NCBI GenBank assembly: GCA_005778405.1
Contig: SXOA01000175.1
Coordinates: forward strand, 1 to 37,041
Direction: 5' to 3'
Length of the DNA: 37,041 bases
DNA from: Planctomycetaceae bacterium
GTDB taxonomy: Bacteria; Planctomycetota; Planctomycetia; Pirellulales; Pirellulaceae
The notes beneath the pieces were generated by a model that saw nothing but the letters and a program-made list of their open reading frames with translations, was not told where the DNA came from and ran no database searches. Below are positions 7,373 to 13,978 of this stretch, piece after piece. The position numbers and the translations under genes were made by a program. Numbering within the stretch: the stretch's first letter is position 1; each line of letters opens with the position of its first letter.

Positions 7373-8341
7373 GTGGCGGACATCAATCAGACGGCGAAGA
7401 AGATCATTGCAAACGTCGAGAAGGCCATCGTCGGCAAGCGACCGCAACTGATCCTGTCGCTGGTCGCCTGGCTCTGCGAGGGGCACATACTGCTGGAAGA
7501 CGTGCCAGGCGTCGCCAAGACGATGCTCGCCCGGGCTCTCGCTCGCAGCATGGGCTGCACCTTCAAACGGATCCAGTGTACGCCCGACCTGCTGCCGACG
7601 GATGTCACGGGCACTTCGGTCTTCAATCAGAAAACGACGGAGTTTGAATTCCGCCCCGGACCCGTCTTCGCCCATGTCCTGCTGGCAGACGAAATCAACC
7701 GCACCACGCCGCGAACCCAGGCGGCTCTCCTCGAAGCGATGGGCGAAAGCCGCGTCACCGTGGATGGCACCACGCATAAGCTCGGCCCGCCGTTCCTCGT
7801 TATCGCCACGCAAAACCCGGTGGACCACGAAGGAACCTTCCCCCTTCCCGAGGCCCAACTGGACCGCTTCCTGATGAAGTTCAGCCTCGGCTATCCCACG
7901 ATGGAGGACGAGCTGAAGATGCTGGAGATGCTTCAGCACTCCCACCCTATCGACTCGCTCGAGCCGGTCGTCAGCTCGGAGGAGCTCGTCGCTTGCCAGA
8001 AAGCCTGCCGCGAGGTCTATGTTGATGACAAGGTCCGCCGCTACATCATGCAAATCGTCCACGACACCCGCAGCCACGAGGATGTGAATCTCGGCGGCAG
8101 TCCGCGAGCCTCCATCGCCATGTTCCGCACATCGCAGGCGATGGCCTCCCTCCGCGGACGCAACTTCGTACTCCCCGATGACGTGAAGCGGGTCGCCGGT
8201 CCCGTCTTGGTCCACCGCATGATCCTGAAGCCCGAAAGCCGCCTCCGCAAAATCACCCCCGGCTCCGTGGTGGATGAGATCGTGGCGGAGATCGCGGTGC
8301 CGGCCATCAGCGAGACGGGAACACCTCAAACACAGAATTGA
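7373..8341 (+). CDS. MoxR-family AAA+ ATPase
   Basis: A 322-aa MoxR ATPase. It has the Walker A loop EDVPGVAKT (residues 42-50, with the GLAKT-like variant common in this family), Walker B LLADEINR (103-110), RTQAALLEAMGE, and sensor-1 ATQNPVDHEGTFPLPEAQLDRF (146-167). The C-terminal lid includes GGSPRASIAMFRTSQAMASLRGR and RVAGPVLVHRMI. The start is GTG at 7373; the nearby ATG at 7353 is out of frame. MoxR proteins act as chaperones that assemble or insert metal into partners, usually with DUF58 and vWA proteins encoded next door; here a DUF58 gene follows after 188 bp of repeat-derived spacer. Confidence 0.95.
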   Translation: MADINQTAKKIIANVEKAIVGKRPQLILSLVAWLCEGHILLEDVPGVAKTMLARALARSMGCTFKRIQCTPDLLPTDVTGTSVFNQKTTEFEFRPGPVFAHVLLADEINRTTPRTQAALLEAMGESRVTVDGTTHKLGPPFLVIATQNPVDHEGTFPLPEAQLDRFLMKFSLGYPTMEDELKMLEMLQHSHPIDSLEPVVSSEELVACQKACREVYVDDKVRRYIMQIVHDTRSHEDVNLGGSPRASIAMFRTSQAMASLRGRNFVLPDDVKRVAGPVLVHRMILKPESRLRKITPGSVVDEIVAEIAVPAISETGTPQTQN

Positions 8342-8520
8342 TAACCGCAGAGGACGCGGAGATTCGCAGAGGGAAAGCTGGCAGAAAGATGGAGTCAGAA
8401 AAATGGGAAATAATTTGAATTTTGAATTCTTGCCTTCCTGCCTCCATTTTCCTGCCAGCCATCCTTGTATTTCATCCGTGTCCATCCGTGTTTCATCCGT
8501 GGCCGTAACTCTTCGCCTTT
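8342..8520. repeat. Spacer built from dispersed repeat fragments
   Basis: Between the MoxR and DUF58 genes the DNA is a mosaic of repeat-like pieces. CCGCAGAGGACGCGGAG lies at 8344-8360. A 90-bp inverted segment has arms GCTGGCAG and CTGCCAGC enclosing an AT-rich core (near 8380-8460). Then comes a triplicated ATCCGTG unit (TTCATCCGTGTCCATCCGTG..., 8470-8502). These resemble dispersed elements seen repeatedly in planctomycete genomes. No gene or clear promoter was found here. Confidence 0.55.
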
Positions 8521-8529
8521 GAGTTTCCG

Positions 8530-9837
8530 ATGATCTGGTACGCCGGCGCGATTCTGGTTCTCCTCTTCGCGCTCCTCTTCAAACTGAGCCTGCTGGCGTA
8601 TGCCATGTACGCGCTCCTCGGGGTGATGCTCGTCAGCCGCTGGCTCACCCGCTCCTGGGCGGCGAGCCTCTCCGCCAAGCGGCAGGTGGACAAGCTCGCG
8701 GCTGAGGTTGGAGAAACAATCTCCGTCGAATTAACGATTGAGAATACGGGCAAACTCCCCATCGCCTGGGTCTTGCTCGAAGACCTGCTGCCAAGGGCGG
8801 CAATCATGTACGACCCGCCAAGTCTCGCCGTCACCGGCCGCCGCATCGAGCTGACCATGATGAAGCCCAACGGCATCAAGACCATGCTCTACCAGCTCAC
8901 TTGCAACCGCCGCGGCTACTACCAGATCGGCCCGCTGGTGCTGGAGACCGGGGACCTGTTCGGCCTGCATCGGCGATATCGCGTCGCCGCCGAGCCGCAG
9001 TTCCTGATGGTCCTGCCCAAGGTGATGCCGCTGGCCGGGTATGAAGTCGTTTCCAAACGGCCCATCGGCGAAGTGCGGATGACCTACCGGCTCTTCGAGG
9101 ACCCCACCCGCATCGCCGGTGTGCGGGCCTATGAGCGGGGGGATCCGCTCAATCGCGTCAGTTGGAAAGCGACCGCTCGCACCGGCCAGCTCCACAGCAA
9201 GGTCTATGAGCCCTCGACCGTTGTCGGGGCCACGATCCTGCTCGACTTCCACAAGGGGTCGCATTCCAAATCGGGCGAGCCACACCGTAGCGAACTGGCC
9301 GTCACCGCCGCCGCGTCCATCGCCAACGCCGTCTACTTGATGGGACAGCAGATTGGCCTCGTCACCAACGGGCGGGACGCAGCCGACCGCATCCGCACCG
9401 AAGGCTGGACCGGCGACGTCCGGACCCGCGCCGCCGCCAAAGCTTCCGCCGGCATGAAGGAAAAGAGCGACCGCCTGCAGCCCCTGATCGTCCAAACCCG
9501 CCGCGGCCCGGAACAACTGATGACGATTCTGGAAACCCTGGCCCGCGTCGAGCTCACTGACGGCCTCACCCTGCCGCAGCTTATCGTGGAGAGCACCAGC
9601 CGGATGCCGCGGGACGCCTCAGTGATCGTCATCCTTCCCAAGGTGACGATGGAAACCGCCATTGCCCTGGGCGAACTCCGCCGCCAGGGCTACGCCATCA
9701 CGGCCGTCATCAACACCTATGAAGGGGACGATTTCGCGAGCGCCGCCGGCCCGCTCCTCGCTTACGGCATCCCCACCCGCCACCTCAAGGACGAAGCCGC
9801 CGTGGTGGAAGTCTGCCGGCAATATGTGCTGAGGTGA
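8530..9837 (+). CDS. DUF58-domain membrane protein
   Basis: A 435-aa protein with two N-terminal membrane segments (about residues 3-20 and 22-36) and a beta-rich extracytoplasmic region (VGETISVELTIENTGKLPIAWVLLEDLLP, GYYQIGPLVLETGDLFGLHRR). The DUF58 signature RVRAYERGDPLNRVSWKATARTGQLHSKVYEP-type block lies near residues 196-227, followed by a vWA-like fold (ATILLDFHKGSHS). DUF58 proteins accompany MoxR ATPases and are thought to work with them in envelope or metalloprotein assembly. The transglutaminase and vWA genes often found downstream are absent. Confidence 0.92.
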   Translation: MIWYAGAILVLLFALLFKLSLLAYAMYALLGVMLVSRWLTRSWAASLSAKRQVDKLAAEVGETISVELTIENTGKLPIAWVLLEDLLPRAAIMYDPPSLAVTGRRIELTMMKPNGIKTMLYQLTCNRRGYYQIGPLVLETGDLFGLHRRYRVAAEPQFLMVLPKVMPLAGYEVVSKRPIGEVRMTYRLFEDPTRIAGVRAYERGDPLNRVSWKATARTGQLHSKVYEPSTVVGATILLDFHKGSHSKSGEPHRSELAVTAAASIANAVYLMGQQIGLVTNGRDAADRIRTEGWTGDVRTRAAAKASAGMKEKSDRLQPLIVQTRRGPEQLMTILETLARVELTDGLTLPQLIVESTSRMPRDASVIVILPKVTMETAIALGELRRQGYAITAVINTYEGDDFASAAGPLLAYGIPTRHLKDEAAVVEVCRQYVLR

Positions 9838-9870
9838 CTCCGCTCTCGGTCGCAAGTTGCGAATGTCTGC

Positions 9871-9920
9871 TTGACATACCTTGCCTCACTAGGCTATTAT
9901 GCCTTGTGAAGCTAGGTATG
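9871..9920 (+). promoter_or_regulatory. padR promoter and probable operator
   Basis: TTGACA (9871-9876) and TATTAT (9895-9900) are separated by 18 nt, a good housekeeping promoter. Two inverted repeats overlap it. CATACCTTGC (9875-9884) pairs with GCTAGGTATG (9911-9920), 9 of 10 positions. GCCT-CACT-AGGC (9883-9894) lies in the spacer. The outer pair spans the -35 box and the expected start site near 9907, well placed for autorepression by the PadR protein encoded 30 nt downstream. Confidence 0.65.
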
Positions 9921-9950
9921 CTGCAAACATCGAACGCGAGAGTAGCCGTT

Positions 9951-10316
9951 ATGTCAACGAATCCGGATCTGCTGCGGGGCTCGCTGGAGCCGATTGTCTT
10001 GGAAGTGATTGCCGGTGGGGCGACGTATGGATATGAGATTGCCAAGGCAATCGGCCAGGCCAGCCAGGGGAAGCTGCTGGCTCAGGAGGGGACGCTCTAT
10101 CCGGCCCTGCATCGCCTGGAAAGGAAAGGCTGGCTGGCGGCTGATTGGGATGTGTCGCCGGAGGGACGGAAGCGAAAGCACTACCGCCTGACGCCGCTGG
10201 GCAAGAAGCAGCGGGCCGCTTTGCGGGCGGAGTGGACGGAGTTCAGCCGCATGGTGAATGGAGTTCTGGGGATGGAAAGAAACGGGTGGCACACCCACGG
10301 CTTTGCATGGGCGTGA
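9951..10316 (+). CDS. PadR-family transcriptional regulator
   Basis: A 121-aa PadR winged-helix repressor. Family blocks are LLRGSLEPIVLEVIAGGATYGYEIAKAI (7-34), the recognition-helix/wing segment EGTLYPALHRLERKGWL (46-62) and GRKRKHYRLTPLGKKQ (71-86). The start is ATG 9951; a GTG at 9834 overlapping the DUF58 stop would add 39 non-family residues. The last ten residues (GWHTHGFAWA) come from a dispersed repeat. It is followed 43 nt later by a gene with a HAAS-like prefix, the usual partner of this PadR class. Such regulators typically repress a membrane-protein operon and their own gene, sensing small hydrophobic ligands or partner interaction. Confidence 0.93.
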   Translation: MSTNPDLLRGSLEPIVLEVIAGGATYGYEIAKAIGQASQGKLLAQEGTLYPALHRLERKGWLAADWDVSPEGRKRKHYRLTPLGKKQRAALRAEWTEFSRMVNGVLGMERNGWHTHGFAWA

Positions 10317-10318
10317 TC
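10284..10318. repeat. Dispersed repeat forming the padR 3' end
   Basis: The element GGGTGGCACACCCACGG...CATGGGCGTG overlaps the last codons and stop of the padR gene. CACCCA and TGGGCGTG give an imperfect hairpin. Its translation, GWHTHGFAWA, is a recurring non-homologous tail in planctomycete proteins as I recall, so this tail is probably a repeat insertion and not part of the PadR fold. Confidence 0.5.
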
Positions 10319-10359
10319 GCTACATAGAGAAAGAAGGAGAGAAGGAGAGAGTGGCTGCC

Positions 10360-11841
10360 ATGAAGGACGAATCCCTCCCACTGCCGCCGAGTGACCACGG
10401 CCGAAGCCACGACGAAATCGCGGCCGAGATTGCCGATCACCTGACGGCAGCGGAACTGGAATTGACGAAACGCGGCATGTTTGCGGATGAGGCCCACGAA
10501 GCGGCCCGTAAGAAGTTCGGCGACGTGGAGAAGATCAAACAGACTTGCTACTGGATTCAAAACGGAGAGACCATCATGTTGCGCTGGACCCTCGTTTCGC
10601 TGGCAGCCGTGCTGTGCATCCTCCTGGGCCTGAGCGTCCTGGGCAACTGGCGGACGCAGTCGCAACTCGCGGACGAGATGGGCAAACTCTCCTCCGAGCT
10701 GAAATCCCTCGCGGCGGCGAAGCAAGCCCCGCCGCCTGTTCCGCAGCCGCCGGAGATTAGGGGGGTGATCTATGCAGGGAGCAAGGACAAGCCACCGGCG
10801 GGGGCGAACGTGGCGATTCTGCGGGGTGATGGAACGGTCGTGAGGCGAACGACTTGTGATGACAAGGGAAATTATCATTCCGGTCCGTTGGAAACTGGAG
10901 ATTATTTTGTAACGTCACCGCTTCAAAATGCGCCAGAGAGGTATTCCAAGCGAGTAACGCAGAGCGAGCCCGTCTTTCTGCACGGCGGTTCGGGAATGGT
11001 AACGCTCGACTTGGATGCTGGCTATCAAGCCGGGGGACTCAAATTCAGCGTCAGCCGCGACTTGCCAAACGCTCGCAAAGAAGGAAGGTACCTGATTTCC
11101 TCGCGACTCAACGTGTTTGTCGCAAGATCGCGGATGCGCGAACACCCCTGGACGGCCAAGGAAAACTCTCCTAACCGCTGGCCCATTTACTGCTACCCTG
11201 ACTTTCCCCTCAATCGGGAAGGAAGCAGGAGTTCCCGGGGCATCGATCTCGAAGGGATCTCGCCTGCCTCCAGTTATTTCATGCTGAAGCCCGGCGAGGA
11301 ACGCGAGTTTCGCGACCAACGTCGGACCGACGCGGCAATTTTTCCGCCCGATGATACGGGAATTGAGGCCACGTTGCTCATCAGTATTGTTCCCCTGAAT
11401 GAGCGAGGAGATGTCGTGGTGCCAGACTGGATGTACTCGCAGGTGCGAGCGTACGCGCCGGAGCTCAACGACAATCTTACAGCTAGCCAAAGAGCGGCTA
11501 CAAAATCGAGGACAATTCCGGCGACATTACTCGATGAGGAGGGTAGTTTTGTCTGGCAATTTCTGTCGACCGGACAACCATGGCTGTCCAAGCTCATGGA
11601 CTTTGCTCAGGTGGGTAAAGGCTATGTTGCACCTTCATATTTGCCACGAGAGAGCGCCGTCATCAAAGACGGGCAATTCACAAGAATTGTCTTCGATATA
11701 CCCGAGGGGATCGAAGAGGAAGTGCAAAAGGTGATTGAATCAGCGCCCGACGGAGAGACTTTTGAGAAACTCACCCGCGATAGATTTCTGCGACGACCTA
11801 TTCCGTTTCGCGTCGTTGGTTACGAACCGATGGAAAAGTAA
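10360..11841 (+). CDS. HAAS-prefix membrane protein with carboxypeptidase-regulatory-like domain
   Basis: A 493-aa protein beginning with MKDESLPLPPSDHGRSHDEIAAEIADHL. Residues about 13-65 (AAELELTKRGMFADEAHEAARKKFGDVEKI) match the short helical HAAS/permease-prefix domain that accompanies PadR regulators. A membrane helix follows (about 76-95, LVSLAAVLCILLGLSVLG), then a coiled stretch (about 96-116) and a Pro-rich linker. A beta-sandwich of the carboxypeptidase-regulatory type comes next (IRGVIYAGSKDKPPAGANVAILRGDGTVVRRTTCDDKGNY), then about 300 unrecognised residues. AAGGAG (10342-10347) is 12 nt before the ATG and 3 nt before an alternative GTG at 10351. It is co-directional with padR and probably its regulated target. 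Confidence 0.8.
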   Translation: MKDESLPLPPSDHGRSHDEIAAEIADHLTAAELELTKRGMFADEAHEAARKKFGDVEKIKQTCYWIQNGETIMLRWTLVSLAAVLCILLGLSVLGNWRTQSQLADEMGKLSSELKSLAAAKQAPPPVPQPPEIRGVIYAGSKDKPPAGANVAILRGDGTVVRRTTCDDKGNYHSGPLETGDYFVTSPLQNAPERYSKRVTQSEPVFLHGGSGMVTLDLDAGYQAGGLKFSVSRDLPNARKEGRYLISSRLNVFVARSRMREHPWTAKENSPNRWPIYCYPDFPLNREGSRSSRGIDLEGISPASSYFMLKPGEEREFRDQRRTDAAIFPPDDTGIEATLLISIVPLNERGDVVVPDWMYSQVRAYAPELNDNLTASQRAATKSRTIPATLLDEEGSFVWQFLSTGQPWLSKLMDFAQVGKGYVAPSYLPRESAVIKDGQFTRIVFDIPEGIEEEVQKVIESAPDGETFEKLTRDRFLRRPIPFRVVGYEPMEK

Positions 11842-11856
11842 AAAGTGCAATCTTCC

Positions 11857-11886
11857 GTAGCCACAGGCGGCCCGCCTGTGAGCTTT
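11857..11886. repeat. Palindromic repeat family A, copy 1
   Basis: GTAGCC, then CACAGGCGG-CCCGCCTGTG, then AGCTT: an almost perfect palindrome immediately after the HAAS-protein stop. It matches copy 4 (36226-36254) base for base over 29 nt, with related copies at 20021 and 20077. It lies between convergent genes, where it could stop transcription from both sides. Confidence 0.85.
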
Positions 11887-12009
11887 CATGCCGGAAGATT
11901 CGTCCTTCCGAGAAACCGTGGAATGGGGATGTTTCCGACTTGGGGACTTTCTCAATCGCCGCCGTTTGTTCACCTAACGGTGAGACAGTTTTCATTGAGT
12001 ATGCCCGGT

Positions 12010-13533
12010 TTACAAAATCCGGCGGGCGGTTTCGGCGTAGGCACCCAGCGGGTCGAGGCCGAACTCGGTAGCGAGTGTGGGGTCGAGCCAGGAGGAGGAG
12101 AGGCAGGTGAACACGATGCCCAGAATCAGGGCTTCACCGCAGCGGGTAGCCAATCGCAGGGGTGTGGTGCCGAGCCGGAAGGAGGACCACGGGTCGTGTT
12201 CGGCGGCGAGTTCCACGGCACCTGTCAGTGGCAGGCGGACATGAATCAGAACGTCGGCCAGGCTGGCGAGCCTTTTGCCGGCCAGGACTCGCCACTGGGA
12301 GAGCAGGACAACTCCGGCGACTGCCAGCGAAGCGATGGATCCCCATCCCAGTTGCTGGGCCGTGTAGCCGCCGCCGATTTTGGCGATGCGGCGAGCGGGC
12401 TCGGTCCGCCAAGGGGACTCTCCCGCGGCGGGGAGTTCATCGAGAGATTGCTCCAGCGCCGCCTGGTCCCATTCCAGGCCCTTCCGCTGGCTGGTGAGGA
12501 CGGTCAATTGGTGGTCCGCCTCGTCAATCTGGGCGGCCATATTGAGAAAGGGATCGAGCCCCTGACGAGTCGACTCGGCCGGGAGAGCTTCCTGCTGGAA
12601 TTGCTGCTGGGCAATCGCTGGATTTTCCCGACGCCACTCCACCAGGGACTTGCGATGCGCAGCGGACGTGACGCCTTGCGAAATGGGCTCGATGGGAACC
12701 GCGAGCTGCCGGGGGGTCTTGCCGAGCGAGCCACTGACCTTGGCGATGCGGAGATCCAGGCCGCTAATCTCCGGATGGCTCTCTTGCAGCACTTCCAGCA
12801 TTTCCGTCCGCTGGTTCTGGAGCGAATCGAGTTGCTTCTTGAGTTCGACCCAGCGTGGATTGAGCCTTTCGGTCTCGCCGCTCGTCGGTGGGCTCCCCTG
12901 GCCGCGCGAACCGGCAACCGTCATCGCCAATTGCCCGTGCCGCAGCCGCTCGAGTTCCCCCCGCTGTCGCTCTTCCGCATCGCGCGCGAGCCGCAGCTGC
13001 TCGTGGACCTGGGCGAGTTGTTCTTCCGACTGGCGGCGGCCAATCTCCTGGCGCTGGATCTCAAAATGTTCGGCAACTTGCCGTGCCAATTCCTGGGAGA
13101 GGTTGAGGGCCACGGAACCGCGTGGAGCCGTGCAAGCGATAGCGAGTCGAGGGGATTCATCCGGCTGATGGAGAGTCGTGATGACCAGCCGCTCGCGCAG
13201 CTCGGCGATTTGGCGGGTTCGCTCCGCGGGTGCTGCCCCTTCCGTAAGATGGGGCCACTGGGCATTCGTGAGCGTGGCCCGCAGGACAGCGTCGGATTTA
13301 AGCCAGGATTCAATGTCGCCAGTTGGAGCGTCCAGGTCCCCGGCATCATGCAGAATTACCGCTTCCGCCTGATACTCCGGCGGAGCCGTCTGGCAACAAA
13401 GGAGCGCGAACAGGAAGGTGGCCAGAGCGAGGATAACAGAGGGATAACAACTTGCGACCAGTGGCAGCAAACGGTTGCTTTTGGCAGCGAGCAGCGCAGT
13501 TCGCGTACCAAGTGCCTGCTGAAGGTGGGCCAT
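12010..13533 (-). CDS. Wzz/GumC-like coiled-coil membrane protein
   Basis: A 507-aa protein with the layout of a polysaccharide chain-length determinant or export co-polymerase. It has an N-terminal membrane helix (about 29-47, VILALATFLFALLCC) and a periplasmic portion beginning YQAEAVILHD. Long coiled coils follow (about 165-210, RQEIGRRQSEEQLAQVHEQLRLARDAEERQRGELERL, and about 225-250). A second membrane helix lies near 395-412 (IASLAVAGVVLLSQW), with a further hydrophobic segment near 462-475. ATG 13533 is chosen because AGGATG precedes it by 5 nt; the longer frame to 13593 lacks a ribosome site. The tyrosine-kinase domain seen in some relatives is absent. It stands alone, with no glycosyltransferases nearby. 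Confidence 0.75.
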   Translation of the reverse strand: MAHLQQALGTRTALLAAKSNRLLPLVASCYPSVILALATFLFALLCCQTAPPEYQAEAVILHDAGDLDAPTGDIESWLKSDAVLRATLTNAQWPHLTEGAAPAERTRQIAELRERLVITTLHQPDESPRLAIACTAPRGSVALNLSQELARQVAEHFEIQRQEIGRRQSEEQLAQVHEQLRLARDAEERQRGELERLRHGQLAMTVAGSRGQGSPPTSGETERLNPRWVELKKQLDSLQNQRTEMLEVLQESHPEISGLDLRIAKVSGSLGKTPRQLAVPIEPISQGVTSAAHRKSLVEWRRENPAIAQQQFQQEALPAESTRQGLDPFLNMAAQIDEADHQLTVLTSQRKGLEWDQAALEQSLDELPAAGESPWRTEPARRIAKIGGGYTAQQLGWGSIASLAVAGVVLLSQWRVLAGKRLASLADVLIHVRLPLTGAVELAAEHDPWSSFRLGTTPLRLATRCGEALILGIVFTCLSSSWLDPTLATEFGLDPLGAYAETARRIL

Positions 13534-13978
13534 AAAAGCATCCTGCCGATGGTCATGCGGGCCACGAGTTCGGCCTGCACAAGAGAGCGACATCCTGTCG
13601 CCTCACATCTGCTATCGACTGGGCTGAAGAGGGAGCTTGAAGGGCAAATGTCTCCGGCTTTCCCGGCGCTGCGTATTCGACAGGAGTGTCGTCAAATACA
13701 CGGCGCATCTTGGATTCCCAGGTGTTCCGGCCAAAACCATGCTTTCGCGAAATTCCGAAAAAAGAGAAAGACAAGTAGAGTGCCATAAGTTCTGTTGCAG
13801 TCAATGGTTACGCATTAACGTTCGCGAGTCCATCGGACTTGCTACCTGGCTTTCCCACCTTTTGTACAATTCACCTGGACCCCGAGTTGCGATACTGTGA
13901 TGTCGTGTCCGCAAACTACCGTCGCGGACAGAAATGTTTTCCTTCCCGCCAATTGATGGCCCCCCCAGGGAGAAAACC
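13534..13978. other. 445-bp divergent intergenic region with hairpins
   Basis: No gene was accepted here. The region separates two divergent genes and carries two related hairpins, GCGACA-TCC-TGTCGC (13587-13601) and CGACA-GGAG-TGTCG (13678-13691), upstream of the Wzz-like gene. A third, TGTCCGC-N11-GCGGACA (13906-13930), precedes the W-rich gene. TACAAT at 13865-13870 is a possible -10 box for the plus-strand gene, without a well-spaced -35 box. A 83-codon minus-strand frame at 13553-13804 showed no recognisable features. Confidence 0.6.

Noticed and set aside
8470..8502. Triplicated ATCCGTG as a possible CRISPR or iteron array
   Set aside because: Units are about 7-10 bp with almost no spacers and no cas or rep genes nearby; it fits a dispersed low-complexity repeat.
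9834..9950. A 39-residue PadR extension starting at GTG overlapping the DUF58 stop
   Set aside because: It would place the promoter and operator inside coding sequence, and PadR proteins begin near STNPDLLRGSLE.
11845..13788. A 647-codon plus-strand frame opposite the Wzz-like gene
   Set aside because: Its product is Gly/Gln/Arg-rich with no recognisable domain, whereas the minus-strand product has coherent membrane helices, coiled coils and a ribosome site.
13553..13804. An 83-codon minus-strand frame upstream of the Wzz-like gene
   Set aside because: No ribosome site or family resemblance; it runs through two hairpin repeats.
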